From the NCBI RefSeq assembly GCF_020524765.1, contig NZ_JAIVLR010000001.1, forward strand, positions 1 through 64,000: DNA of 64,000 bases, written 5' to 3'. This document shows positions 45,840 through 54,356 of the stretch, one piece after another (the stretch's first letter is position 1; each line of letters starts with the position of its first letter). Below the pieces are notes generated by a model. It had not been told where the DNA came from. It made no database searches and saw nothing but the letters and a program-made list of their open reading frames with translations. The DNA is from Qipengyuania gaetbuli (GTDB lineage Bacteria; Pseudomonadota; Alphaproteobacteria; Sphingomonadales; Sphingomonadaceae). Position numbers and translations under genes: made by a program.

Positions 45840-47789
45840 ATGTCCAGCATGGGCAGTAAATCTCTTGTTTCGTTCGTTTTCCTTGCCGGCAGCGCGCTGG
45901 CTTCACCCGCATTCGCGCAGACGATCGAAGTGCCCCAGCGGACCATGGTAGCCCAGCAGCCCACCAAGATGGCGGCTGCCCTGTCGCAGTGGGAATATCT
46001 GACCAAGACCGACAACCTGTCTTTCTCGCAATATGCGGGCTTCCTTTCCACATATCCCAACTTCCCGAAGGCCGAACTGATCCAGCGCCGCGCCGAGGCT
46101 GCGCTCGACAATGATGCGGTCTCGCCGCAGTCGCTGGTCGCTTTCTTCCAACAGAACCCTCCGCTCTCGAACGGGGCTAAGGCGCGCTATGCCCTCGCCC
46201 TTGCCGCGATGAACCGGCCGGAAGCCTTCGACCTCGCCCGCGCGGCCTGGCGCGGCGGCCGGATGAGCGGCCCGGCAGAAGCTTACATGCAGGGCCTGTT
46301 CGGCCAGCGCTTTGGCCCTGAAGACCATGACGCGCGCATGGACGCGCTGCTCTGGCAGGGCGAATCCGAAGCGGCCGTGCGCCAGATCGTGCGCGTGTCG
46401 CCCGCCTATCGCGACATGGCGCAGGCACGCCTCTCGCTCCTCCAGGGGACCGATCCCGCCAGTATCGGCCTGCGCGTTCCGGCTGGCGCGATGAACGATG
46501 CGGGCTACGTCTACAATCTTGCGCGCTACAAGCGCAGCAGCGGCAACCTGCCCGAAGCGGTAAACCTGCTCGCCACCCGCGCTCCTTCAACCACCCCGGC
46601 TTTCGACGGCACGGATTTCGTCGTCGAGGCGCTGCGCATCGCCAAGGGCGCGGGCACCTCGCAGGCGATCGCGATTGCCAGCAAGGTCGACGACCTGTTC
46701 GCCCCCGGCACCGACATTTCGCAGGGCAGCTTCCAGCTGCGCGACAAGTACACCGACCTCATGTGGCTCGGCGGCACGAAGGCGCTGTGGTCGATGGGCG
46801 ACGGCGCGAAAGCCGCCCCCTTGTTCTATCGCTACGGCTCTGCAGCAAAAAGCCAGCTGACCCGCGCCAAGGGCTTCTACTGGGCCGGCCGCGCCGCGGC
46901 GCGCGCAGGCAATCGCGAAGAGGCGCAGCGCTATTGGGAAATGGCCGCCCGCCATCCCGAATATTACTACGGCCAACTCGCCCTGAGCGAATTGGGTCGC
47001 CCGATGAAGCAATTCGCCGGCGGCCTTCCCGTGCAGCCCTCGCCGGAGCAGCGCGCCGCGTTCAACGCGCAGCCGCTGACGCAGGCCCTGCGTGAAATCT
47101 CGCGCAACCGGCGCGCCTGGCAGACGGAACGCGCTTTCTTCGAAGCCATCGCCGAAAATGCCAAGGCGCCCGAAGAGATGGCCCTCGTCGCCGAACTGGC
47201 ACGCGAGACAGGCCTTGAGGAAATGGCCGTTGTCGCCGGCATGGTCGCTGGCGAGCGCGATTTCGCCGATTTCGAATGGCTTGGCTTCCCGACCGTGCCC
47301 ACCCACTCGGGCGCGAACTGGACGATGGTCCATGCGATTGCCCGGCAGGAAAGCGAATTCGACCGCACCCGTGTCAGCCATGCCGGCGCGCGCGGGATGA
47401 TGCAGTTGATGCCCGGCACCGCCCGCGAAGAGGCAGGCAAGCTCGGCATCACCTATATGTCGGCAAACCTGACCGACAGCCCGAGCTACAACATCCGCCT
47501 CGGCGATGCGCATTTCGCGCGGCTGATGGACCGCTACAACGGCGCCTATCCGCTCGCCATCGCGGCGTACAACGCCGGGCCGGGACGCGTGAACGAATGG
47601 CTGCGGCTCAATGGCGATCCGCGCACGGGAGCGGTCGACTGGATTTCGTGGATCGAGCAGATCCCGTCCAACTTCGAGACCCGCTATTACGTCATGCGCG
47701 TGATCGGGAATGCGGTCACCTACGCCAACCTGCATCCGGACAAGTCGGCCCCCTACGAACGCGATATTCGCCATTACGTCGGGCGCTGA
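45840..47789 (+). CDS. Soluble lytic murein transglycosylase (Slt-like)
   Basis: The product of about 649 residues has a signal peptide (LVSFVFLAGSALASPAFAQ) and a long superhelical region of alpha-hairpins (about 40-470). A C-terminal GH23 lysozyme-like domain has the catalytic glutamate in IARQESEFD (about 520), followed by GARGMMQLMPGTA and AAYNAGPGRVNEW. It cleaves peptidoglycan in the periplasm. The ATG at 45840 is chosen because it starts the signal peptide and follows AAGGAGG at eleven bases. The 5' extension to 45786 is not credible. It is followed by greB after 23 bases. Confidence 0.94.
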   Translation: MSSMGSKSLVSFVFLAGSALASPAFAQTIEVPQRTMVAQQPTKMAAALSQWEYLTKTDNLSFSQYAGFLSTYPNFPKAELIQRRAEAALDNDAVSPQSLVAFFQQNPPLSNGAKARYALALAAMNRPEAFDLARAAWRGGRMSGPAEAYMQGLFGQRFGPEDHDARMDALLWQGESEAAVRQIVRVSPAYRDMAQARLSLLQGTDPASIGLRVPAGAMNDAGYVYNLARYKRSSGNLPEAVNLLATRAPSTTPAFDGTDFVVEALRIAKGAGTSQAIAIASKVDDLFAPGTDISQGSFQLRDKYTDLMWLGGTKALWSMGDGAKAAPLFYRYGSAAKSQLTRAKGFYWAGRAAARAGNREEAQRYWEMAARHPEYYYGQLALSELGRPMKQFAGGLPVQPSPEQRAAFNAQPLTQALREISRNRRAWQTERAFFEAIAENAKAPEEMALVAELARETGLEEMAVVAGMVAGERDFADFEWLGFPTVPTHSGANWTMVHAIARQESEFDRTRVSHAGARGMMQLMPGTAREEAGKLGITYMSANLTDSPSYNIRLGDAHFARLMDRYNGAYPLAIAAYNAGPGRVNEWLRLNGDPRTGAVDWISWIEQIPSNFETRYYVMRVIGNAVTYANLHPDKSAPYERDIRHYVGR

Positions 47790-47812
47790 TCGGCGCTAGA
47801 GCCCCTCGCCTG

Positions 47813-48292
47813 ATGCAGGGCAAGACCAATCCGATTACGCCAGCGGGCTATTCCGCGATGAAGGCGCGTTACGACCATCTGCTGGGTAAGGAACGCCCAG
47901 AGATCGTCGAAATCGTCAGCTGGGCGGCCGGCAATGGCGATCGCAGCGAGAACGGCGATTACCTGTATGGCCGCAAGCGCATGCGCGAAATCGACCGCGA
48001 GCTTGCCCATCTCGCCCGGCGAATGAAGGCCGCGCGCGTCATCGAACCTTCCGAACAGCCCGACAAGAGCCGTGCCTTTTTCGGCGCGCGCGTCACCCTG
48101 GCGGACGAGGACGATGTCGAGAAGGTCGTGACGCTCGTCGGCGATGACGAACAGGACGCAAGCGCCGGCAGGATTGGCTGGTCCAGCCCCCTCGCCCGCG
48201 CGCTCAAGGGTGCAAGCGTCGGGGATTTGCGCAGCGTGCGGCTTCCATCGGGCGACAAGGAATGGGAAGTCGTGGCAATCGACTATGCGTAG
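47813..48292 (+). CDS. greB: Transcription elongation factor GreB
   Basis: The 159-residue protein rescues backtracked RNA polymerase by stimulating RNA cleavage. It has the Gre N-terminal coiled coil with the acidic tip (GNGDRSENGDYLYGRKRMREID) and the C-terminal FKBP-like domain (ARVTLADEDDVEKVVTLVGDDE, GWSSPLARALKGASVGD). The tip residues and PAGYSAMKARYDHLL agree better with GreB than GreA. It is placed just behind the transglycosylase gene, and its stop overlaps the next gene by eight bases. Confidence 0.94.
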   Translation: MQGKTNPITPAGYSAMKARYDHLLGKERPEIVEIVSWAAGNGDRSENGDYLYGRKRMREIDRELAHLARRMKAARVIEPSEQPDKSRAFFGARVTLADEDDVEKVVTLVGDDEQDASAGRIGWSSPLARALKGASVGDLRSVRLPSGDKEWEVVAIDYA

Positions 48293-48770
48293 CCTGTTCC
48301 TCGTCTCCCTCCCCCTGCTCCTCGCCACGCCGCTGGCGGCGAAGGATAGCCTGGGAGTGTTCGGAGACTGGGGCGCCTTTCGCGATGCGAGCGTCCCGCG
48401 ATGCTATGCGATTTCCTCGCCCATTCCCGACCGCGGGGCCACCAATCGCGGGGCTTATGCCAGCGTCGGCACCTGGCCGCGCCAGCGCATTCGCGGACAG
48501 GTCTATTTCAGACTGTCCCGCCCCGCTCCCTCGAAGAGTGCAACACTACGCATCGGCAGGCAGAGCTTTGCCTTGAGAGCCGAAGGCGACGGGGCTTGGG
48601 CTCGCGATGCGAAGATGGATGCCGCAATCGTCGCCGCCATGCGCTCTGCCAGCGAAATGACCGTCCGCTCGCGCGGGGCAGACGGGCGCAGCTACTCCGC
48701 CACATACCGGCTTGGCGGCGCTGCCAGCGCGCTGGACGCGGCAACACTGGCTTGTGCCCGGCGGAAATAG
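48285..48770 (+). CDS. Exported IalB-like protein
   Basis: The 161-residue product has a signal peptide (MRSLFLVSLPLLLATPLAA). Its body resembles the invasion-associated locus B family: FGDWGAFRDASVPRCYAIS at the start, PRQRIRGQVYFRLSRP, and a C-terminal cysteine (TLACARRK). Two cysteines could form a disulphide. The family is periplasmic and beta-rich with unknown biochemical role. The ATG overlaps the greB stop by eight bases, and a strong hairpin follows the gene. I rate the family assignment as moderate. Confidence 0.75.
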   Translation: MRSLFLVSLPLLLATPLAAKDSLGVFGDWGAFRDASVPRCYAISSPIPDRGATNRGAYASVGTWPRQRIRGQVYFRLSRPAPSKSATLRIGRQSFALRAEGDGAWARDAKMDAAIVAAMRSASEMTVRSRGADGRSYSATYRLGGAASALDAATLACARRK

Positions 48771-48772
48771 AA

Positions 48773-48806
48773 ACGGGGCCGGCAGCACCATGGCTACCGG
48801 CCCCGT
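48773..48806. terminator. Convergent terminator hairpin
   Basis: A 10-bp perfect stem ACGGGGCCGG/CCGGCCCCGT with a 14-base loop lies between two convergent genes. On the minus strand it is followed by TTCTATTT, so it may end the outer-membrane protein transcript. On the plus strand no U tract is seen. Confidence 0.75.
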
Positions 48807-48824
48807 CCATCGGTTCAGCTACGC

Positions 48825-49487
48825 TTAGAAGCGGTAGCCGAAGCCGACCATGACCTGGTGGCGGTCGGTGTCGATCTCGCCGAGTTCCACGTCGGGCGCG
48901 TCACCTTCGAAGTCGAGTTCCGCGTCGCTGTAGTTCGAATAGCGGTATTCGACCTTGGCGAAGGTGTTCTGGTTGAGCGCGTATTCCACGCCCGCACCCA
49001 CGCGGAAACCGTCGGTATCGATCTTCGAATTGTACTGCTCGCCGTCGAACGAGCTTTCGACGTTGTAACGGGCGTTGGTGTAGCCGCCCTTGGCGTAGAT
49101 CAGCAGGTCCGGCTGGGCGAGCACGCCGACGCGGGCACCGAGATAGAGGTCGCGGCCAGTTTCGACTTCGCCGAGGCCGAAGCCTTCGAAATCGCCGTCC
49201 TCGACATCGACGCTCGCGGTCGAGTCGGTCAGTTCGGCCTCGAGGCCGAGGACTACGCCGCCGGCGTTGAAGTCGTAGCCGACGCCCACGCCGTAGCCGA
49301 CGCCTTCGATCGACTGGTCGTTGTCTTCGTTGATGTCGTCATCGACCGAGCTGCCAGCCTTGCTTACATCATAACCGGCGAGGACTTCCACGCGCGGACC
49401 GGTGAAGGGCGTGTTGTCCTGCGCCATGGCGGGGGTTGCGACTGCTGCTGCCGTGCCTGCGACCAGAAGGGCTGCGAACTTGTTCAT
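48825..49487 (-). CDS. Outer-membrane beta-barrel protein (OmpA/Opa-type porin fold)
   Basis: The 220-residue product has a signal peptide (MNKFAALLVAGTAAAVATPAMAQ). About eight amphipathic strands follow, with typical pieces RVEVLAGYDVSK, GVGYGVGVGYDF, LYLGARVGVL, FAKVEYRYSNY and the terminal phenylalanine of HQVMVGFGYRF. Loops are highly acidic (SSVDDDINEDNDQ). It belongs to the small 8-stranded barrel group seen as abundant outer-membrane proteins in this order. The ATG at 49487 has GGAG at eight bases. A longer frame beyond is non-coding. Upstream 90-150 bases contain inverted repeats that may control it. Confidence 0.92.
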   Translation of the reverse strand: MNKFAALLVAGTAAAVATPAMAQDNTPFTGPRVEVLAGYDVSKAGSSVDDDINEDNDQSIEGVGYGVGVGYDFNAGGVVLGLEAELTDSTASVDVEDGDFEGFGLGEVETGRDLYLGARVGVLAQPDLLIYAKGGYTNARYNVESSFDGEQYNSKIDTDGFRVGAGVEYALNQNTFAKVEYRYSNYSDAELDFEGDAPDVELGEIDTDRHQVMVGFGYRF

Positions 49488-49574
49488 TGGGTAACTCCAT
49501 TGTTGTTTTCTACGCACCGTCAGCGATGCGTGGACCCATTCAACGGAGCGGCGGGCCTCGCGTTTCATTAACGC

Positions 49575-49639
49575 TGCACAACAAGAACACGTTGTTTTTG
49601 TGCAACAAATTCGTCGACGAGTTGCACACGTTGTGCGAC
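49575..49639. promoter_or_regulatory. Cluster of TTGTGCA-type inverted repeats upstream of the barrel protein gene
   Basis: TGCACAA (49575-49581) pairs with TTGTGCA (49598-49604), and GTTGCACA (49621-49628) pairs with TGTGCGAC (49632-49639). All carry the half-site TTGTGCA or its complement, 88-152 bases upstream of the outer-membrane protein start and also upstream of rlmN. This looks like several operators for one regulator. The identity of the regulator is unknown. Confidence 0.45.
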
Positions 49640-49770
49640 GAAACGACGGGAACCGAAAAAATCGATGAGCCGGTCCGAATTGGGCGCCGGAACCGGAAAC
49701 CGAACGCGCTTTTGCGGATTGGTCGCGCCCCTTTCCTTTGCGTGCGCTCGCGACTATATGCGCCGCTCCC

Positions 49771-51012
49771 ATGGCCGATACGACACTCATGAGCATCCCC
49801 GGGCAGATCGACCCGGTTCCCGTCGCGCGTGACATCACGCCGCGCGCCGATGGCCGCATCGATTTGATCGGCCTGCCCAAGGACCGCATCCGCGAACTCT
49901 TCGCCGACGCCGGGCTCGAGCCGAAGCAGGCCAAGCTGCGCGCCAAGCAGGTGTTCCACTGGCTCTACCACCGCGGCGTAACCGATTTCGAGGCGATGAC
50001 CGACATCGCCAAGACGATGCGCCCGTGGCTTGCGGAACGCTTCGTCATCGGCCGGCCCGAGGTGGTCGAGGCCCAGCATTCGGTCGACGGCACCCGCAAG
50101 TGGCTGCTGCGCACGGCCGACGGCCACGATTTCGAGATGGTCTTCATCCCCGACGCGGATCGCGGCACGCTGTGCGTGTCGAGCCAGGTCGGCTGCACGC
50201 TGAATTGCCGCTTCTGCCACACCGGCACGATGAAGCTGGTGCGCAATTTGACCCCCGGCGAAATCGTCGGCCAGGTCATGCTGGCACGCGACGCGCTGGG
50301 CGAATGGCCCAAGGGTTCGATGGCCGGCCTCGACGAGGCCGAGGACGAGGGCCACTACACCTCGGACGGCCGCCTGCTTACCAACATCGTGATGATGGGC
50401 ATGGGCGAGCCGCTCTACAATTTCGACAATGTGAAGGGCGCGCTGAAGCTCGTCATGGACGGCGACGGGCTGGCCCTGTCGAAGCGCCGCATCACCCTGT
50501 CGACCAGCGGCGTCGTGCCGATGATGGACCGCTGCGGCGAGGAAATCGGCGTGAACCTGGCCGTCTCGCTCCACGCGGTGACCAATGAAATCCGCGACGA
50601 GATCGTGCCGCTCAACAAGAAGTACGGCATCGAGGAACTGCTCGAAGCCTGCGCCGCCTATCCCGGTGCCAGCAACGCCCGCCGCATCACGTTCGAATAC
50701 GTGATGCTCAAGGACAAGAACGACAGCGACGAACACGCGCGTGAACTCGTCCGCCTGCTCAAGCACTACAAACTGCCGGCCAAGGTGAACCTCATCCCGT
50801 TCAACCCCTGGCCGGGCGCGGAATACGACACCTCGACTCCGGAACGGGTGAAGCGTTTCTCCGACATCGTCTTCGAGGGCGGCATTAGCGCGCCGGTCCG
50901 CACCCCGCGCGGGCGTGACATCGACGCGGCCTGCGGCCAGCTCAAGACGGCGGCCGAGAAGAAAAGCCGCGCCCAGCTGGACCGCGAGGCGGCAGAGGCT
51001 GCATCCGCGTGA
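49771..51012 (+). CDS. rlmN: 23S rRNA (adenine2503-C2)-methyltransferase
   Basis: The 413-residue radical-SAM enzyme methylates A2503 of 23S rRNA and A37 of some tRNAs. The CxxxCxxC cluster is [18 protein letters not shown] precedes it, and [22 protein letters not shown], and the final [12 protein letters not shown] with the catalytic cysteine follow. The N-terminal helical domain contains [16 protein letters not shown]. The first ATG at 49771 is chosen. No good ribosome site is visible, and a start at 49789 would also fit. Its stop overlaps the next gene by four bases. Confidence 0.95.
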   Translation: MADTTLMSIPGQIDPVPVARDITPRADGRIDLIGLPKDRIRELFADAGLEPKQAKLRAKQVFHWLYHRGVTDFEAMTDIAKTMRPWLAERFVIGRPEVVEAQHSVDGTRKWLLRTADGHDFEMVFIPDADRGTLCVSSQVGCTLNCRFCHTGTMKLVRNLTPGEIVGQVMLARDALGEWPKGSMAGLDEAEDEGHYTSDGRLLTNIVMMGMGEPLYNFDNVKGALKLVMDGDGLALSKRRITLSTSGVVPMMDRCGEEIGVNLAVSLHAVTNEIRDEIVPLNKKYGIEELLEACAAYPGASNARRITFEYVMLKDKNDSDEHARELVRLLKHYKLPAKVNLIPFNPWPGAEYDTSTPERVKRFSDIVFEGGISAPVRTPRGRDIDAACGQLKTAAEKKSRAQLDREAAEAASA

Positions 51013-51608
51013 CCGCCGACGCGGCGACGATCGCTTTTTATGAAGCGAACGCCCCGCGCTACACGCTGAGCTTCGGCCAGGCGCCAAGCCCTCATCTCGA
51101 CCGTTTTCTCGACCGGCTGGAAACGGGCGCCCGTATCCTTGAACTTGGGTGCGGTGCAGGACGCGATTCCGCCCGCATGGTGGAGCGCGGTTTCCGGCCC
51201 GACCCTACCGACGGCACGTCCGCTATGGTCCGCAAGGCGCAGGAGAGGTTTGACCTCCCCGCCCGGCAGTTGCGGTTTCACGAACTCGACGCCGATGCGG
51301 AATATGACGCCATCTGGGCGCACGCCTGCCTGATCCATGTCGCCCGCGCGGATTTTCCTGCAGTACTAAAAAGGATAGGCAAAGCGCTCGTCCCGGCGGG
51401 CTGGCATTATGCCAATTTCAAGCTCGGTGATGGCGAAGGCCGCGATCCGCTGGGACGTCTGCACAACTTCCCCGAACAAGAATGGCTGGAGGATGCGTAT
51501 CGAGACGCGGGCTTCTCGCTGGTTGAGACGGAACGCTACCGCGGAGAAGGCGCAGACGGCGTTGTGCGCGACTGGTACTCGCTGACCGTGCGGAGGGGCA
51601 CGCAATGA
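51009..51608 (+). CDS. Class I SAM-dependent methyltransferase (small)
   Basis: The 199-residue protein has [14 protein letters not shown] at the start and motif [20 protein letters not shown] (about 44-62), with [16 protein letters not shown] and [14 protein letters not shown] typical of the TehB-like or tRNA-methyltransferase-like group. The end contains [18 protein letters not shown]. It overlaps rlmN by four bases (GTGA) and the MOSC gene by four, so the three are one operon. The substrate is unknown. Confidence 0.87.
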   Translation: MTADAATIAFYEANAPRYTLSFGQAPSPHLDRFLDRLETGARILELGCGAGRDSARMVERGFRPDPTDGTSAMVRKAQERFDLPARQLRFHELDADAEYDAIWAHACLIHVARADFPAVLKRIGKALVPAGWHYANFKLGDGEGRDPLGRLHNFPEQEWLEDAYRDAGFSLVETERYRGEGADGVVRDWYSLTVRRGTQ

Positions 51609-52246
51609 CCTGCGAAATCCGGGTGATCTGCGTCGGCCTGCCCAAGCCCTTCAACGGTGCCGAACTGAGCGCAATCGCCAAGGCTCCGGTCGAAGGACGG
51701 GTAAAGATCCGCGCCTTCGGCATCGAAGGCGACATGGTGGCGGATACGAAACACCACGGCGGGGCCGACATGGCGGTGCACCACTATCCGGGCGACCACT
51801 ATGCCGACTGGAACGAGTGGCTCGGTGGCCACGAACTGCTCGCAGGCCCTGCCGCATTCGGCGAGAACCTCATGTCTCTCGGCCTTACGGAAACGCAGGT
51901 CCATGTCGGCGACCGGTTCCGGCTTGGTACCGCGATCCTCGAGATCAGCCAGGGCCGCCAGCCCTGCTGGAAGATCGAGCACCGCTTCCAGCGCAAGGGC
52001 ATGGTCGCGCGCATCCTCGAGACCGGCCGGTGCGGCTGGTACTACCGCGTGATCGAGGAAGGCGAAGCTTCTGCGGGCGACAGGCTCGAACGCATCGAGA
52101 CGGCGAACCCGGATTGGTCCGTGGCGCGCGTTTTCGCAGCGCTTTACGACAAGGCGAATCCGCCTTCGACCGAAGACCTCGAAGCCCTCGCCACTATGGA
52201 CCGGCTCAGCGAGGTCTGGCGCGGCAAGGCAGCCGCAAGGCTTTGA
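51605..52246 (+). CDS. MOSC-domain protein (YiiM-like)
   Basis: The 213-residue protein has a MOSC domain (GIEGDMVADTKHHGGADMAVHHYPG, FGENLMSLGL, HVGDRFRLGTAILEISQGRQPCWKI). The cysteine in GRQPCWK is the conserved residue that binds sulphur or molybdenum ligands in the family. The C-terminal three-helix part (about 165-213) is like YiiM, an enzyme linked to reduction of N-hydroxylated bases. It is the last gene of the rlmN operon. The function is inferred from family only. Confidence 0.9.
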   Translation: MTCEIRVICVGLPKPFNGAELSAIAKAPVEGRVKIRAFGIEGDMVADTKHHGGADMAVHHYPGDHYADWNEWLGGHELLAGPAAFGENLMSLGLTETQVHVGDRFRLGTAILEISQGRQPCWKIEHRFQRKGMVARILETGRCGWYYRVIEEGEASAGDRLERIETANPDWSVARVFAALYDKANPPSTEDLEALATMDRLSEVWRGKAAARL

Positions 52247-52374
52247 ATTGCGAACAACTCGTCCCGCGTTTCGCCACGGTTTATCGCTAATTTCGGGTTA
52301 AGCGCATTCGTTCAGGCGGGGTTGTAATCGCTGGCGCATTCTGGCGGTCGAACAATCCTAAAAGGGACCGCACA

Positions 52375-52761
52375 ATGAAGAAGATCGCTCTCGCTCTTGC
52401 CGCCGCCACGATGGCCCTCACCGGCCTCGGCACTGCAGCGCCCGCTGCCGCAGACCCGCCGCACTGGGCCCCGGCCCACGGCAAGCGCGCCAAGGATCGC
52501 GCCATGTACGATTCGCGCGGCTATTACGTGCAGCCGCGCCGTATCTCCCGCGACAGCTACATGTGGCGCGGCCGCGATGGCCGTTACTATTGCAAGCGCG
52601 ACAATGGCACGACCGGCCTGGTGATCGGCGCAGGCGTCGGCGCCCTTGCCGGCCACGAGCTCGCCGGCCGCGGCGACAAGACGCTCGGCGCGATCCTCGG
52701 CGGTGCGATCGGTGCCGTGGTCGGACGCGAAATCGATCGTGGCAGCCTGAGCTGCCGCTGA
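52375..52761 (+). CDS. Glycine-zipper 2TM-domain envelope protein
   Basis: The 128-residue product has a signal peptide (MKKIALALAAATMALTG through APAAA), a basic and tyrosine-rich middle (RRISRDSYMWRGRDGRYYCKRDNG) and a C-terminal glycine-zipper (VIGAGVGALAGHELAG, AILGGAIGAVVGREI, about 83-120). Two cysteines (YYCKR, LSCR) could bond. Such small proteins occur in the outer membrane or periplasm. The ribosome site is weak (AAAAGGGA). A very clear terminator follows, so it is a single-gene unit. Confidence 0.85.
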   Translation: MKKIALALAAATMALTGLGTAAPAAADPPHWAPAHGKRAKDRAMYDSRGYYVQPRRISRDSYMWRGRDGRYYCKRDNGTTGLVIGAGVGALAGHELAGRGDKTLGAILGGAIGAVVGREIDRGSLSCR

Positions 52762-52842
52762 CCTTGTAGGGCTTTCCTACCTGCGCCGGCGCCGCTAGGC
52801 GTTGGGCATGCAAGGACCGCAAAGCCTTCCCAGGATACATGG

Positions 52843-52875
52843 CGCCGCTCCCGATCCGTCGGGGGCGGCGTTTTT
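52843..52875 (+). terminator. Intrinsic terminator after the glycine-zipper gene
   Basis: A 12-bp stem (CGCCGCTCCCGA with TCGGGGGCGGCG, one G-U pair) closes on a 4-base loop TCCG and is followed by TTTTT. It ends the plus-strand unit starting at 52375. Confidence 0.92.
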
Positions 52876-52879
52876 GCTG

Positions 52880-52913
52880 CAGGACCGTGTTCCATCCGTT
52901 CCATCCTGTAGGA
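52880..52913 (-). repeat. Dispersed GGAACGGATGGAACA repeat, copy A
   Basis: On the minus strand this reads CTACAGGATGGAACGGATGG and then AACACGGTCCTG. It is one of three copies in the window and lies between the terminator of the preceding gene and the start of the folM-like gene. Its edge contributes the AGGAG ribosome site of that gene (52910-52914). See copies B and C. Confidence 0.85.
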
Positions 52914-52920
52914 GTATGCG

Positions 52921-53688
52921 ATGAGCTCTCCTGCCGTGCTCGTGACGGGCGGAGCGGCACGGATCGGTGCCGCGATCAGCCGCGCCTTCGCCGCTGCCGG
53001 ATGGCACGTGATCATCCATTACCGCGATTCCAGCGACGAGGCAGAAGCGCTCGCCGCCACCCTGCCCTCTGCCGAAACGGTCCGCTGCGACCTGTCGGAC
53101 ATGCAGGCGGCGGTGGCGATGATCGGCAATCTGGCAGAACGGCTCGATGACTGGCGGGTGCTGGTCAACAATGCCTCGCTGTTCGAGTGGGACGATGTAA
53201 CCGCGCTCGACCTGCCGACGAACGAACGGGCCATGCAGGTCAACGCCCAGACTCCCGCGCGCATGGCGCAGGCCTTTCTCGCCCATGCCAGGGCGAAGGG
53301 CGGGCGCAGGGTCATCCAGGTCACCGACCAGAAGCTGCGCAATCCGAATCCCGACTTCTTCAGCTACACCATGAGCAAGCACGCTCTGGACGCGACCATC
53401 CCGATGCTGGCGATGGGCGCAGCGCAGCCCGACGACCGGATCTACGGACTGGCGCCGGGTGCCATCCTGCCGAGCCACGACCAGTCCGACGCGGAAGCCG
53501 AAGTGTCGCACCGGCTGAACCTGCTCGCCCGCCGCACCGGACCAGGTGAAATCGCGGATGCCGCCCTGTTTCTCGCATCGGGAGCGCTGGCGAGCGGCCA
53601 GACGCTTTACATCGACAGTGGACAGCACCTGATGCGGCAGGACCGCGACGTCATCTATCTCGCCCGCGAAGGAGCCGGGGCATCGTGA
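52921..53688 (+). CDS. FolM-like SDR oxidoreductase (pteridine reductase type)
   Basis: The 255-residue short-chain dehydrogenase has TGGAARIGAAISRAFA at the cofactor site and LVNNASLFEWDD. The catalytic YTMSKHALDA replaces the common YxxxK with the arrangement of dihydromonapterin reductase FolM and protozoan pteridine reductases. The stretch HYRDSSDEAEAL gives NADP preference. The AGGAG ribosome site lies six bases upstream. The gene overlaps the cytochrome gene by four bases (GTGA) and is followed by a molybdopterin enzyme, so a pterin-related role is attractive. The exact substrate remains inferred. Confidence 0.83.
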   Translation: MSSPAVLVTGGAARIGAAISRAFAAAGWHVIIHYRDSSDEAEALAATLPSAETVRCDLSDMQAAVAMIGNLAERLDDWRVLVNNASLFEWDDVTALDLPTNERAMQVNAQTPARMAQAFLAHARAKGGRRVIQVTDQKLRNPNPDFFSYTMSKHALDATIPMLAMGAAQPDDRIYGLAPGAILPSHDQSDAEAEVSHRLNLLARRTGPGEIADAALFLASGALASGQTLYIDSGQHLMRQDRDVIYLAREGAGAS

Positions 53689-54356
53689 AGCGCCACGCCC
53701 TTTCCACGCGGCTGTGGCACTGGGTGAACCTCGTGTGCGTGGTGGTCCTGTTCATGTCGGGCCTCACCATCTCGAACGCGCACCGGCTGCTCTACTGGGG
53801 CGACTGGGGTTTCTCGCGCTCGCAGGCATGGTTCGAGGTGCCGCGCTTTCCCGACTGGATGACCATTCCGGGCTATTACGACCTCGCCCTTGCGCGGGAC
53901 TGGCACATCCTGACCGCCTGGCCCTTTGCGCTGGGATTGCTGTTCATGTGGGCCGCGATGCTGCTGAACCGACATTTCCGCCGCGATATCGCTACCTCGA
54001 TCAGCGAATGGCGCTGGCCGGCAATCCGCGAAGACATCCTCCGCCACCTGAAGCTCGATTTCGACCACGGCGATGGCAAGTACAACTTCCTCCAGAAGCT
54101 CGCTTACGGGCTCGTCCTCGGCGTATTCCTGCCGATGATGGTGTTCACGGGGCTGGCGATCAGCCCGGGTATCGAACCCGTGCTCGGCTGGATGGTCGAC
54201 CTGCTCGGCGGCAGGCAATCTGCGCGCAGCCTGCACTTCATCTTCGCCTTCGCGCTCTTCGGCTTCTTCCTCGTCCACCTGGCACTCGTGCTGCTGTCCG
54301 GTCCGGTGAAGCAGGTGCGCGCGATGATTACAGGGGGCCGCAGCGATGAAGCGTAG
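53685..54356 (+). CDS. Cytochrome b/b6-type membrane subunit
   Basis: The 223-residue protein has four membrane segments (about 10-30, 78-100, 135-158, 185-210) and histidines well placed for two haems: LSTRLWHWVNL, LARDWHILTAWP, ARSLHFIFAF and FLVHLALV. This is the pattern of the cytochrome b561/Ni-Fe hydrogenase b-type family that passes electrons between quinols and periplasmic oxidoreductases. It starts with GTG inside the folM-like stop and overlaps the next molybdoenzyme gene by 11 bases. It is likely the redox partner of that protein. Confidence 0.87.
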   Translation: MKRHALSTRLWHWVNLVCVVVLFMSGLTISNAHRLLYWGDWGFSRSQAWFEVPRFPDWMTIPGYYDLALARDWHILTAWPFALGLLFMWAAMLLNRHFRRDIATSISEWRWPAIREDILRHLKLDFDHGDGKYNFLQKLAYGLVLGVFLPMMVFTGLAISPGIEPVLGWMVDLLGGRQSARSLHFIFAFALFGFFLVHLALVLLSGPVKQVRAMITGGRSDEA

